Both the position numbers and the translations under genes were made by a program. Of a stretch of DNA of 11,810 bases, positions 1-6,105 are shown piece by piece (within the stretch, counting starts at the first letter, position 1; each line of letters starts with the position of its first letter). Source of the DNA: Parcubacteria group bacterium (GTDB taxonomy: Bacteria; Patescibacteriota; Minisyncoccia; UBA6257; JACRHW01); contig JACRHX010000010.1 in assembly GCA_016211955.1 (NCBI GenBank), forward strand, positions 1 to 11,810, given 5' to 3'. The notes under the pieces are model-generated. The model was not told where the DNA came from and ran no database searches. It worked only from the letters and a program-made list of their open reading frames with translations.

Positions 1-368
1 AGTTTGGTGAGAAACGGGGTGTTGGGTATTCGTAATGCTACCGTTTTTCTTCCCTTTTTCATTGCGGTGACTCTGGTGTCAAGAAGTGCGTTTTCTTTAA
101 GAAAGCATATGGCAGTTACTGACCCTGGCCACACATTGTTTAAAAACATCTCCTGTTTTTTCGAAATATGGGCGATTTTCCTTGCTGCCGCAATGCTGTG
201 CACAAAAAGTGGGGTAGGTTTTTTAGGGTCTCTTTGTTTCATCGCAAATAGCTTTCCTACTGCTTTTTTGTGGGAGGCATCTGCGATAAGTCCATAGACG
301 GTATCTGTCGGAACAGCAAGTACTCCCCCTTGATTCAAAATTGTGGTGTGTGGGTGTAAAAGATTCAT
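1..368 (-). CDS. tsaC: L-threonylcarbamoyladenylate synthase, TsaC/Sua5/YrdC family (3' end outside window)
   Basis: Makes threonylcarbamoyl-AMP from threonine, bicarbonate and ATP, the first step of t6A37 tRNA modification in the cytoplasm. The ATG is at 368 and the frame stays open to the window edge, giving 122 codons. Family motifs are visible: GGVLAVPTDTVYGL at residues 14-27, then KQRDPKKPTPLFV, the NVWPGSVTA segment and VALRIPNTPF. These match the nucleotide and threonine binding core of YrdC-fold proteins, whose short form is about 190-210 aa, so roughly the last third is missing. The start is supported by an SD-like AGAGG at 377-381 on the minus strand, 8 nt before the ATG. The C-terminal Sua5 extension cannot be judged, so TsaC and Sua5 cannot be separated here. 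It is transcribed away from the palindromic region and tRNA-Leu. Confidence 0.93.
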   Translation of the reverse strand, partial: MNLLHPHTTILNQGGVLAVPTDTVYGLIADASHKKAVGKLFAMKQRDPKKPTPLFVHSIAAARKIAHISKKQEMFLNNVWPGSVTAICFLKENALLDTRVTAMKKGRKTVALRIPNTPFLTK

Positions 369-387
369 ACCTTTTACCTCTCTTGTT

Positions 388-416
388 ATTTTACCATATT
401 TCATGTCTCATTTCTA
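388..416 (-). promoter_or_regulatory. possible promoter of tsaC
   Basis: On the minus strand, TAGAAA (416-411) and TAAAAT (393-388) are separated by 17 nt, 19 nt upstream of the tsaC start codon. Only 4/6 and 5/6 bases match the sigma70 consensus, so this is a weak call in an AT-rich stretch. Confidence 0.3.
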
Positions 417-469
417 CCAGATGTGAGTATCCTGTCAAAGATTCGATTTGGTGCTTTTTACATGTTTAT

Positions 470-641
470 TTATGATTTGTGGAGTAGGCGTTTTTCACCC
501 GTTCGCCACTCCTGCGGTGGCTCACTCTATCTGCAAGTACTCCGTTGTCAATCCAATGTTTCGCTCTAAGCGAATCAGGATTGACAACGCCCAGCTTCGC
601 ACTTGCAGAATAGTTCAAAACACCCACTCCACGAATCATAA
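470..641. repeat. 172-nt nested inverted repeat (MITE-like or structured RNA)
   Basis: Four nested arms fold into one rod. The outer arms 470-494 and 617-641 match at 22 of 25 positions, with only transition differences. The middle arm 527-538 pairs with 601-613, 12 bp with one bulged A at 609. The inner arm 543-554 pairs perfectly with 578-589. The apical TTCGCT/AGCGAA stem is 560-565 with 569-574, loop CTA. A side hairpin GCCAC/GTGGC lies at 505-521. The substitutions in the outer arms are of the kind that keep G-U pairing on one strand or the other, which is consistent with a folded element. Open frames here on both strands look like no protein I know and are probably shadows. There is no T-run, so it is not a simple terminator. 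Whether it is a miniature mobile element or an RNA cannot be told from one copy. Confidence 0.75.
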
Positions 642-684
642 CGAGATATTGAGATTCTGATATGTTCTGGTATCTTATACGTAT

Positions 685-771
685 GCCTGGGTGGCGGAAT
701 TGGTATACGCGCAACACTCAAAATGTTGTGGGCGCAAGCTCTTGGGAGTTCGAGTCTCCCCTCAGGCACCA
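685..771 (+). tRNA. tRNA-Leu (anticodon CAA)
   Basis: This 87-nt class II tRNA has acceptor stem GCCTGGG (685-691) paired with CTCAGGC (761-767), discriminator A768 and an encoded CCA at 769-771. The anticodon stem CAACA/TGTTG encloses loop CTCAAAA, giving anticodon CAA, which reads UUG. The long variable arm and the T-arm with GTTCGAG are present, as expected for leucine. A possible promoter upstream is TTGAGA (649-654) with TATCTT (671-676), spacing 16, but it is weak. The tRNA lies between the 470-641 palindrome and the HNH gene. Confidence 0.97.
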
Positions 772-848
772 ATAGAAACGTCAAAAAAATTATTACAAGT
801 ATCATTACGAGTTTCGGGTGTGATGGATTATTTAATAAAATATAGTCT

Positions 849-1391
849 ATGAAAATTGAGAGTATCAAATATCATTTGCAGGCATATTCAATAATGAGGA
901 AAAGACAACCAACGATCAATCATGCGTTTGCCTCTGCGATTGCACCAAATGACAATTATGATCAAAAGATAGTCAAAGAAGCGATTAAGATGATTGGGCA
1001 AGATCCCGAAAAGGATTTATTTTGTGTATATTGTGGTGAGCCAGCGGAAACATGGGACCACGTTTTTGGTTTAGTAAAAAATCATCAATTTTCAGGGTAC
1101 GGGCATGTAATTGGAAACTTATTACCATGTTGTAAAAAATGTAATTCAGAAAAAGGTAATAAAAATTGGCAGGATTTTATAAAGACAAAAATAATATCCG
1201 GTGGTCGTTTGAAAATACTTTCACAATATTTTAATAAATATCTCCCGTCTATAATAGATTACGATCATATAAAAAGTGCTTGTCCTAATGAAATAAATAA
1301 ATTAGAAACGATAAAGGATAAAATTTTCCAGCTTATAGAGGAGGCTGATATTATTGCGGCAAAAGTAAGACAGAAAATAAAAGAATTGTGA
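849..1391 (+). CDS. HNH endonuclease domain protein
   Basis: A 180-aa protein with a compact HNH (His-Me finger) nuclease domain in the middle. It has a first zinc pair CVYC (C59, C62), the active-site segment TWDHVFGL (D70-H71), then GNLLPCCKKCNSEKGNKNW with the second zinc pair (C95, C98) and the closing N99 of the HNH motif. Such domains hydrolyse DNA in restriction, homing or packaging enzymes. No methylase, terminase or intron partner is visible, so substrate and role are unknown. The C-terminal third is helical and lysine-rich. The start is uncertain. The ATG at 849 has no SD, and a TATAGT at 841-846 would put a transcript start inside the frame, so the ATG at 894 (protein beginning MRKRQPT) is a fair alternative. 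It follows tRNA-Leu by 77 nt and ends just before a GC-rich hairpin. Confidence 0.85.
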   Translation: MKIESIKYHLQAYSIMRKRQPTINHAFASAIAPNDNYDQKIVKEAIKMIGQDPEKDLFCVYCGEPAETWDHVFGLVKNHQFSGYGHVIGNLLPCCKKCNSEKGNKNWQDFIKTKIISGGRLKILSQYFNKYLPSIIDYDHIKSACPNEINKLETIKDKIFQLIEEADIIAAKVRQKIKEL

Positions 1392-1396
1392 ACCTT

Positions 1397-1414
1397 CCCG
1401 CCCTTATGGGCGGG
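1397..1414 (+). terminator. GC-rich hairpin after the HNH gene
   Basis: CCCGCCC (1397-1403) pairs perfectly with GGGCGGG (1408-1414) around loop TTAT, 5 nt after the HNH stop codon. No T-run follows, so it may be a weak terminator or an RNA 3'-end stabiliser rather than a classic intrinsic terminator. Confidence 0.5.
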
Positions 1415-1436
1415 GATTTCCCATTATGTTAAATTT

Positions 1437-2009
1437 ATGAAACGGGTGTTTATTGTGCATGGTTGGGAGGGGTCGCCACAAAATTGTTGGTTTCCTTGGC
1501 TCAAGACTGAACTTGAAAGGAGGGGTTTTGTTGCTCAAGTTCCTGCGATGCCTCACCAAGAGGCGCCTACCATTGAGGATTGGGTAGGTCATCTCTCTAC
1601 TGTGGTGGGTGAGTCAGATAAGGATACCTATTTTGTTGGACACAGTATTGGAGGACAGGCGATTCTTCGCTATGTTCAGAACCTTGAAAAGCCAGTTGGC
1701 GGAATCGTATGTGTGGCTGGATTTTTTAGATTATTACACCTTACTACCAATGAGGAGAAGGAGGTTGCAAAACCATGGCTTGAAACACCAATGAATGACG
1801 AAAACATTAAAAAACAGGCAGGGAGTATTATTGCTATTTTTTCGGACAATGATCCTGATGTTGATTTGGGATACAAAGAGTTGTTCGAAGAGCGTTTGGG
1901 TGCAAAAACGATTGTAGAACATAACAAGGGACATTTTAGTGACGATGCAGGCATCAAAGAGCTTCCCCCCGTTCTCGCTTCTCTCCTCGAGATGGTTGAA
2001 GAAAAATAA
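1437..2009 (+). CDS. alpha/beta hydrolase, RBBP9/YdeN-type serine hydrolase
   Basis: A 190-aa single-domain serine hydrolase of the RBBP9/YdeN family. The N-terminus MKRVFIVHGWEGSPQNCWFP carries the oxyanion-side HGW. The nucleophile elbow is GHSIGG with Ser70. The acid is in FSDNDPDV, probably Asp139, and the base is His166 in NKGHF, so the triad is complete. Family length is about 180-190 aa, so the gene looks intact. Substrates of bacterial members are mostly unknown; a small ester or peptide is a guess. There is no signal peptide, so it acts in the cytoplasm. No SD precedes the ATG. It lies 45 nt after the HNH gene on the same strand and could be co-transcribed if the hairpin between them is leaky. 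Downstream it faces the amidase gene. Confidence 0.9.
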   Translation: MKRVFIVHGWEGSPQNCWFPWLKTELERRGFVAQVPAMPHQEAPTIEDWVGHLSTVVGESDKDTYFVGHSIGGQAILRYVQNLEKPVGGIVCVAGFFRLLHLTTNEEKEVAKPWLETPMNDENIKKQAGSIIAIFSDNDPDVDLGYKELFEERLGAKTIVEHNKGHFSDDAGIKELPPVLASLLEMVEEK

Positions 2010-2021
2010 AAGACAACTCAC

Positions 2022-2057
2022 CACTCCTTTAACTGACGATCGTTAGATAAGGGAGTG
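2022..2057 (+). other. 3' hairpin after the hydrolase gene
   Basis: Bases 2022-2031 pair with 2048-2057 (one G-T pair), followed after a mismatch by 2033-2037 with 2042-2046 (one G-T pair) around the loop GATC. It begins 12 nt after the hydrolase stop. No T-run follows, so it is best described as a structured 3' UTR. Confidence 0.5.
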
Positions 2058-2078
2058 AGATATTATTTGTGGCGATAT

Positions 2079-2101
2079 AAAAAACCTAGCATTATGTTAG
2101 G
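2079..2101 (-). terminator. intrinsic terminator of the amidase gene
   Basis: Read on the minus strand, CCTAAC (2101-2096) pairs with GCTAGG (2090-2085) with one G-T pair, loop ATAAT, followed directly by six T (2084-2079). It lies about 80 nt after the amidase stop codon. Confidence 0.65.
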
Positions 2102-2108
2102 GTGTTTT

Positions 2109-2191
2109 CCAGGAAGTGAAATTTGGACTATAAAAAAAGTTCGCACCGTGGCGAACCTGTCCAAATTCTACTTCCTGGTTTTTTATTTTTT
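2109..2191 (+). terminator. long two-tier hairpin with T-tract, ending the hydrolase unit
   Basis: The outer stem CCAGGAAGT (2109-2117) pairs with ACTTCCTGG (2170-2178). The next stem, 2120-2128, pairs perfectly with 2159-2167. An apical stem GTTCGC/GCGAAC is at 2139-2144 and 2151-2156. A T-rich tail (six T, A, six T) follows at 2179-2191. This is a strong plus-strand terminator; its tail overlaps the last codons of the convergent amidase gene. Confidence 0.75.
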
Positions 2192-3082
2192 CTGTGCTTG
2201 ACAGTAGAGGATGATCCCCTCTCCGATTACGTGGACGACGGATTCTCTTCCCTCTGCGGTGCATAGTTTTTTGAAGTCATTGTTGTTTCTGATATTTGTG
2301 GTTTCGATAAGGATTTTTTCTCCTGCGGAGTTGAATTGAGGATTCATGACGATGAAGCCTGCATACATGGTTGAGAAAAAACTTATTTCAACGGGCCCTA
2401 CCTTCTTTGTGCGTGCTATACCTTTATTCTTTGCATTTTTTGCGATGTGTTCACCGAGTATTGTTCGTACTCCGTAATATGAGTAGACGCGCATTCCTCG
2501 TACACTAGGGTTTGTGGAATCAACATGGATAGAAATAAAGATAACCTTTTTTCTGCCATATGTTCGTACTTTTTGATTTACAACCTCCGTACGTGGGGTA
2601 AGTGCAATTTCAAGGGGCCAGTAGGCGTGACGTGAGGCGGGGAGAAGTGTTTTGAGTTCTTTAAGGATGGGGGGCGGGTTTGAAGGTTCCCAATAGGTGT
2701 ATTGGTCATTATCTGCATTTATAATTTCATTTGGGCCGAGGGTCATATATACACCGGATGCACCACGCATTTTGAGATACCACGCAAGACGTCGTGCCAT
2801 GTCGATAGTTAAGATACTTTCAGAGGCATGGTAGAGTGTTCCATCTTTTCGTTTGCTTGTTCGGATTGCTCCTGGGTCGTTGTCGCCGTGTCCTGGGTCA
2901 AGGACGAAATAATACCCTGCAAGCGTTGTGTCTTTGGGGACGGTCTTCCGCAGCGTTTCGACCGCTGCTTTTTGTCGTTCAATTTCTGTTGGAGTAGCTT
3001 GCGCGCCGGTAGGGCGACACCCCCCCAAAAACGTAGAGACAATCAAAAAAAGCATTAAAAAATATGCGACGATGGGGCGCAT
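2183..3082 (-). CDS. N-acetylmuramoyl-L-alanine amidase (Amidase_3), lipoprotein
   Basis: A zinc amidase that cuts the bond between N-acetylmuramate and the stem peptide in peptidoglycan. It is 299 aa from the ATG at 3082. The N-terminus is a lipoprotein signal: a hydrophobic run, then FLGGC with lipobox Cys22, so the mature protein should be anchored to the outer face of the membrane. The Amidase_3 core starts at VLDPGHGDNDPGAI with zinc ligand His65, followed by Glu88 (ASES), His186 in FISIHVDS and catalytic Glu260 in ILIETTNIRN. All catalytic residues are present. A TTG nine bases upstream is in frame but sits directly on the SD (GGAG at 3092-3095), whereas ATG 3082 is spaced 9 nt from it. 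There is no SH3 or LysM domain. It probably works in wall remodelling or cell separation. It follows the DUF192 gene on the same strand. Confidence 0.93.
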   Translation of the reverse strand: MRPIVAYFLMLFLIVSTFLGGCRPTGAQATPTEIERQKAAVETLRKTVPKDTTLAGYYFVLDPGHGDNDPGAIRTSKRKDGTLYHASESILTIDMARRLAWYLKMRGASGVYMTLGPNEIINADNDQYTYWEPSNPPPILKELKTLLPASRHAYWPLEIALTPRTEVVNQKVRTYGRKKVIFISIHVDSTNPSVRGMRVYSYYGVRTILGEHIAKNAKNKGIARTKKVGPVEISFFSTMYAGFIVMNPQFNSAGEKILIETTNIRNNNDFKKLCTAEGRESVVHVIGEGIILYCQAQKK

Positions 3083-3118
3083 CCCCCTCAACTCCTTTTT
3101 TCAAAGATAACTACCTAC

Positions 3119-3147
3119 ATCATCTTTGTTTCCGATTCAAGAGTCAA
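3119..3147 (-). promoter_or_regulatory. candidate promoter of the amidase gene
   Basis: On the minus strand TTGACT (3147-3142) is followed after 17 nt by GATGAT (3124-3119). These match the sigma70 consensus at 5/6 and 4/6. It lies in the gap between the DUF192 stop and the amidase SD, so the amidase may be expressed independently. Confidence 0.45.
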
Positions 3148-3162
3148 CAACACAAGGCTTTC

Positions 3163-3654
3163 TTAGTTATCTATGTTTTGGAAAATAAGCTGGTCTCCTA
3201 TTTTTATATTGTATTTTTTGGAAAAGTTGGCGTTGACTTCGAGGACATAGAGAGCGGGTTGTGTTGGTTCGTAATAGATGGGTTTTGAGATGTCTTCTAG
3301 TGGTGGCACATGTTCGTTGATGGAGACGATGCGTTTATTTTCATCAATCCATAGTACGTCGAGCGGGAAGTTCATGTGGGGCATCCAGAATTTGTAGAAG
3401 CCTGATTTTTCAAATATAAAAAGCATGCCCTTATCTCTGTCGAGTGAGGTGCGATAGGAGAGACCACGTTCTAATTCGGCAGGAGTCTTTGCAAGCTCAA
3501 CAGGAATTGTCGTGTCCCCTATTTGTATGCTTGGGGTTGCTGTAGGTGTTGGCGCCTCTTTTGTAATCATTTTTTGAGGAATAGCACGGGAAATACCAAG
3601 AAAGACGAGGACGATCAGCGTAACAATACCCAGCATGAGTGAATACGTTTTCAT
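3163..3654 (-). CDS. DUF192 domain protein, membrane-anchored
   Basis: A 163-aa protein with a membrane segment at residues 5-23, a Thr/Pro-rich linker at 31-42, then a complete DUF192 (COG1430) domain at about 45-156. Domain hallmarks seen are AELERGLSYRTSL, GMLFIFE, FWMPHMNFPLDVLWID, the HVPPLED segment, and PALYVLEVNA followed by IGDQL. The domain faces the outside if the N-terminus is a signal anchor. Its function is not established; a carbohydrate-related role has been suggested for some relatives, so I assign none. I start it at the ATG at 3654 rather than the in-frame ATG at 3690. The longer frame would run into the palindromic repeat, and a TATAAT ends 7 nt before 3654, which fits a leaderless message. 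No SD is present. The neighbour downstream is the amidase lipoprotein, so an envelope role is plausible. Confidence 0.9.
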   Translation of the reverse strand: MKTYSLMLGIVTLIVLVFLGISRAIPQKMITKEAPTPTATPSIQIGDTTIPVELAKTPAELERGLSYRTSLDRDKGMLFIFEKSGFYKFWMPHMNFPLDVLWIDENKRIVSINEHVPPLEDISKPIYYEPTQPALYVLEVNANFSKKYNIKIGDQLIFQNIDN

Positions 3655-3660
3655 GTTTTT

Positions 3661-3690
3661 ATTATATCTCGAATAAATCCTTTTAGTCAT
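3661..3690 (-). promoter_or_regulatory. leaderless-type promoter of the DUF192 gene
   Basis: On the minus strand a perfect TATAAT (3666-3661) is preceded after 18 nt by ATGACT (3690-3685), which shares the TGAC core of the -35 box. Standard spacing puts +1 at about 3654, the A of the start codon. The -35 box overlaps the end of the adjacent palindromic repeat. Confidence 0.6.
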
Positions 3691-3775
3691 CCCGAGCTTG
3701 TCGAGGGATCTCCAGATTGTGCAGAAGCGAGAGATTCTTCGCTATGCCTGCCTGCGCAGGCAGGCTCAGAATGAC
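3686..3775. repeat. dispersed-type palindromic repeat with 20-bp GC palindrome
   Basis: The ends GTCATCCCGAGC (3686-3697) and GCTCAGAATGAC (3764-3775) are inverted copies with 10 of 12 matches. Inside are GGGATCTC and GAGATTCTTCGC segments in opposite orientation, and a perfect palindrome GCCTGCCTGCGCAGGCAGGC (3746-3765). The GTCATTCTGAGC / GAAGAATCTC wording is, from general experience, common in intergenic repeats of many bacterial genomes. It is probably non-coding. Confidence 0.75.
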
Positions 3776-3788
3776 AACCCCATTGAAT

Positions 3789-3811
3789 AAAAAGCCCTCC
3801 TTGTGGAGGGC
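3789..3811 (-). terminator. intrinsic terminator of the thyA-folA operon
   Basis: On the minus strand GCCCTCC (3811-3805) pairs perfectly with GGAGGGC (3800-3794), loop ACAA, followed by five T and ATT. It lies 34 nt after the folA stop and separates the operon from the DUF192 gene. Confidence 0.9.
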
Positions 3812-3818
3812 ACATATT

Positions 3819-3848
3819 AGATACAAGATACTAAATACCAGATACTAC
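3819..3848. repeat. short AGATAC micro-repeat
   Basis: AGATAC-like units recur four times (AGATAC, AGATACT, AAATACC, AGATACT) in 30 nt between the terminator and the folA stop codon, overlapping the stop by 3 nt. The copies are imperfect; this could be slippage or a degenerate repeat. Confidence 0.4.
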
Positions 3849-4363
3849 GTTTTTTTTCGTTCGTAGGTTACAAATGTATAGGTATATTTATTTTCATCAT
3901 CGGGATCGTGTGGAGTGCGTTCCGTTTCTTCCCACACCTCTGGATTTTCAAAGACAGGAAACCATGCATCGCCTTCAAAGTCTTCATCAATAAGAGTGAG
4001 ATGAAGTCGATTTGCCACAGGAAGAAATTGTGTATAGATCGATGCTCCACCGATAATCATTATTTCATCCCATGGTTTCTCATCTTTTTTCCCTGTTCCC
4101 GCATATCCATGAAGGATTGCACCATCTACAGAATGAGTTACGAAACATCCAGGGATTTCGATGTCTTGTTTTGTAATAACAACGTTAGTTCTCTCAGGAA
4201 GTGGTTTTCCTATAGAATCATATGTATTCTTTCCCATTATCACCATTTTTCCCTTAGTAAGTTCTCGAAATCGTTTCATATCTGTGGGGAGTTTCCACGG
4301 AAGCGCGTTTTTCTTTCCGATTATGCGATTACGTCCCATTGCTGCAATAAGTGAGATAATCAT
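3845..4363 (-). CDS. folA: dihydrofolate reductase
   Basis: Reduces dihydrofolate to tetrahydrofolate with NADPH, regenerating the cofactor that thymidylate synthase oxidises. The 172-aa length is typical (E. coli 159). Visible signatures are MIISLIAAMGRNRIIG at the N-terminus, LPWKLPTDMKRFRELT with the catalytic acid Asp28, VIMGKNTYDSIGKPLPERTN for the NADPH-binding loop, and MIIGGASIYTQFL with the GG pair of the nucleotide site. The C-terminus TYTFVTYER forms the usual last strand. The ATG at 4363 has a strong SD, AGGAGG, that overlaps the thyA stop codon; the gap between genes is 12 nt, so translation of the two is probably coupled. A terminator follows at 3789-3811. Confidence 0.97.
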   Translation of the reverse strand: MIISLIAAMGRNRIIGKKNALPWKLPTDMKRFRELTKGKMVIMGKNTYDSIGKPLPERTNVVITKQDIEIPGCFVTHSVDGAILHGYAGTGKKDEKPWDEIMIIGGASIYTQFLPVANRLHLTLIDEDFEGDAWFPVFENPEVWEETERTPHDPDDENKYTYTFVTYERKKT

Positions 4364-4375
4364 GGTTTTTTCCTC

Positions 4376-5215
4376 CTAGACGGCCATGGGAGCGGAGATA
4401 GCGTCGTGAGATGTATATCCTACAAGTCTAATGTCATCCATCGTGAATGCATGGATATCTGTAATATCTGGATTTAACCACAGTTTCGGCAAAGGAAGGG
4501 GCTCTCTTTGGAGTTGTGTTCTCACTGGTTCAAAGTGGTTGTGATAGATATGGGTATCACCAAGGATATGGACAAATTCTCCTGGTTTAAGTCCTGTAAC
4601 TTGTGCAACCATGTGAAGAAGTAATGAATAGGAGGCTATGTTGAAGGGTACACCGAGGAACATGTCACAGCTTCGCTGGAGTAGCATAAGTGAGAGAACG
4701 CCATTCATGCAGGAAAATTGGAAGAAGGCGTGACAGGGCGGAAGCGCCATTTGGTCCAACTCTGCAGGGTTCCACGCTGTTACAATAAGGCGTCGTCGCT
4801 CAGAAAGCGCGGGATTTTCCTTAACTGCCTTAATGTTTTTTATAACATCTGCAATCTGATCTATTTTTTTCCCATCTTGACCTATCCAGTGTCTCCACTG
4901 AACACCATAGACGCGTCCAAGATCTCCATCAAATCGTGCTTTTGGTTTCCAATAGGGTGCTTCTGCATTTTCATTCCATATGTTACAGCCTAGTTTTTGA
5001 AGATCTTTTACGTCAGAGCTTCCACTCAAGAGCCAAAGCAGTTCTGCTTTCATTGTTTTGAAGGCTAGTTTCTTTGTAGTGATGGCGGGAAACCCATCAT
5101 TCATATCAAATCGCATGGTTGCCCCAAAGACGGTTCTTGTATCGACCCCTGTTCTGTTTGGAACATCTACACCGTGGTCAAGGGTGTGTTGTAGCAAGTC
5201 AAGATATTGTTTCAT
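4376..5215 (-). CDS. thyA: thymidylate synthase
   Basis: Converts dUMP and methylene-tetrahydrofolate to dTMP and dihydrofolate in the cytoplasm. The 279-aa protein is complete compared with 264 aa in E. coli. The phosphate-binding Arg21 is in VPNRTGVDT. Nucleophile Cys161 is in ALPPCHAFFQF, QRSCD at 180-184 and FNIASY at 191-196 bind dUMP, and DTHIYHNH (220-227) carries the conserved His and Tyr. The end APMAV is the usual ThyA C-terminus that closes over the active site. The ATG at 5215 has SD AAGGAG (5226-5231), 10 nt away. It is first gene of the thyA-folA unit and is divergent from dcd across 72 nt. The classical ThyA rather than flavin-dependent ThyX fits the presence of folA. Confidence 0.98.
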   Translation of the reverse strand: MKQYLDLLQHTLDHGVDVPNRTGVDTRTVFGATMRFDMNDGFPAITTKKLAFKTMKAELLWLLSGSSDVKDLQKLGCNIWNENAEAPYWKPKARFDGDLGRVYGVQWRHWIGQDGKKIDQIADVIKNIKAVKENPALSERRRLIVTAWNPAELDQMALPPCHAFFQFSCMNGVLSLMLLQRSCDMFLGVPFNIASYSLLLHMVAQVTGLKPGEFVHILGDTHIYHNHFEPVRTQLQREPLPLPKLWLNPDITDIHAFTMDDIRLVGYTSHDAISAPMAV

Positions 5216-5234
5216 ATTTTTTTATCTCCTTCTA

Positions 5235-5272
5235 TTGTAATAGAACTATACGTATCGTACTATACATATATT
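5235..5272 (+). promoter_or_regulatory. divergent thyA/dcd promoter region
   Basis: TTGTAA (5235-5240) and TACTAT (5258-5263), 17 nt apart, could serve dcd, with a second -10-like TATATT at 5267-5272. A direct repeat ACTATAC occurs at 5245-5251 and 5259-5265; its complement supplies two TATAGT boxes that could serve thyA on the other strand. The repeat could equally be an operator shared by both genes. Confidence 0.35.
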
Positions 5273-5287
5273 AAATTGTACAAACGT

Positions 5288-5953
5288 ATGACACTTGGAG
5301 ATGCGGCTATTTTGAAGGAGATCGAAAAAGGGAATATTTGTATCGATCCCTATAATCCAGAAAATTTAAAAACATCGAGCTACGATGTTTCCCTTGGTGA
5401 TTGTTATTTTCGCGAACGAAGACCGGATAATTATGTTCATCTCTATAATATCTATAACAAAGAACATGTTGAACGGGTGTGGGGAAGGGATCATTATAAA
5501 GCAGAAAAAGCATCTAAGGTTTTAAAACATTTTGATTTTAATGGAATTGCTCCCGAAGACAAGGTGATTCTTTTAGAACCCGGTGAAACTATTTTAGCGC
5601 ACACAAATGAATTTATTGGTGGACGTGGTACCATTACGACCATGATGAAGGCGCGATCTTCATTGGGGAGAAATTTTATTGAAGTATGTAAGTGTGCGGG
5701 TTGGGGTGATGTGGGGTATGTAAATCGTTGGACGATGGAGATAACGAATAATTCGCGCCACTATACTATCCCCCTTGTTGTGGGACGTCGTATTGCGCAA
5801 ATTATATTTTTTGACGTGCAAGAAATTACAGCAAAAGATTACGCCTCTGATGGAAAGTATCAAAGCGTAAAAGATTTTACAAAACTTAAAAAAAATTGGA
5901 GTCCACAAGCAATGTTGCCAAGGTTATATCTGGACAGAGAGGCACGAGGATGA
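5288..5953 (+). CDS. dcd: dCTP deaminase (Dcd/dUTPase fold)
   Basis: Deaminates dCTP to dUTP, feeding dUMP to ThyA. From the ATG at 5288 the protein has 221 aa. It has SSYDVSLG at 30-37, ILLEPGETILAHTNEFI at 94-110, the MKARSSLGR motif with Ser124, Ser125 and Arg128, and TMEITN with Glu151, the position of the catalytic glutamate that separates deaminases from plain dUTPases. VGRRIAQIIFF is the last core strand and GKYQ (189-192) is in the phosphate-binding tail. An in-frame ATG at 5207 would add 27 residues unlike the family and overlap thyA, so I reject it. The insert at about 45-88 is longer than in E. coli Dcd (193 aa). Mono- versus bifunctional (dCTP deaminase plus dUTPase) type cannot be decided. 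No SD is seen. Confidence 0.93.
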   Translation: MTLGDAAILKEIEKGNICIDPYNPENLKTSSYDVSLGDCYFRERRPDNYVHLYNIYNKEHVERVWGRDHYKAEKASKVLKHFDFNGIAPEDKVILLEPGETILAHTNEFIGGRGTITTMMKARSSLGRNFIEVCKCAGWGDVGYVNRWTMEITNNSRHYTIPLVVGRRIAQIIFFDVQEITAKDYASDGKYQSVKDFTKLKKNWSPQAMLPRLYLDREARG

Positions 5954-5984
5954 TAGTGTATAAAACATCAAGCACGCTTAGCTT

Positions 5985-6075
5985 CCGCCCACGACCGTAT
6001 CTGGGCGAGGCTCGTCCAATTCATATGAATTGGGAGGCGGTTGGTTGGAGGGGAAAATGAAAGTCTTCATTTTCC
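5985..6075 (+). other. palindromic intergenic region upstream of tRNA-Val
   Basis: CCGCC (5985-5989) can pair with GGCGG (6036-6040), enclosing a perfect 18-bp palindrome CCAATTCATATGAATTGG (6016-6033). A second hairpin follows: GGAAAATGAA (6052-6061) pairs perfectly with TTCATTTTCC (6066-6075), loop AGTC. GCCC/GGGC (5987-5990, 6003-6006) is a competing stem. No T-run follows either hairpin. It could be a structured leader, a small RNA, or a small insertion. No open frame of interest is here. Confidence 0.5.
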
Positions 6076-6085
6076 ACGTTTACAC

Positions 6086-6105
6086 CCTTCAAAGCTTTGG
6101 ACAGT
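6086..6105 (+). repeat. left arm of inverted repeat running into tRNA-Val
   Basis: CCTTCAAAGCTTTGGACAGT matches the reverse complement of 6874-6893 at 18 of 20 positions. Its last 7 bases are the 5' acceptor strand of tRNA-Val. The right arm lies beyond the SET-domain gene. Confidence 0.6.

Noticed and set aside
4..297. Plus-strand open frame of 97 codons
   Set aside because: It is antisense to the clear tsaC coding sequence.
448..660. Open frames on both strands within the palindromic region
   Set aside because: They arise from the inverted repeat itself, have no SD and show no protein-like pattern.
575..868. Minus-strand open frame of 97 codons over the tRNA-Leu gene
   Set aside because: It is antisense to tRNA-Leu and the palindrome; RLELPRACAHN-type sequences are typical false translations of tRNA-Leu.
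3083..3091. TTG start for the amidase gene
   Set aside because: It directly abuts the SD with no spacing; ATG 3082 is well spaced and begins the lipoprotein signal.
3655..3690. Upstream in-frame ATG for the DUF192 gene
   Set aside because: It lies in the end of the palindromic repeat and upstream of the likely transcription start.
5207..5287. Upstream in-frame start for dcd
   Set aside because: The added 27 residues do not resemble the family and would overlap the thyA start; ATG 5288 begins the recognisable protein.
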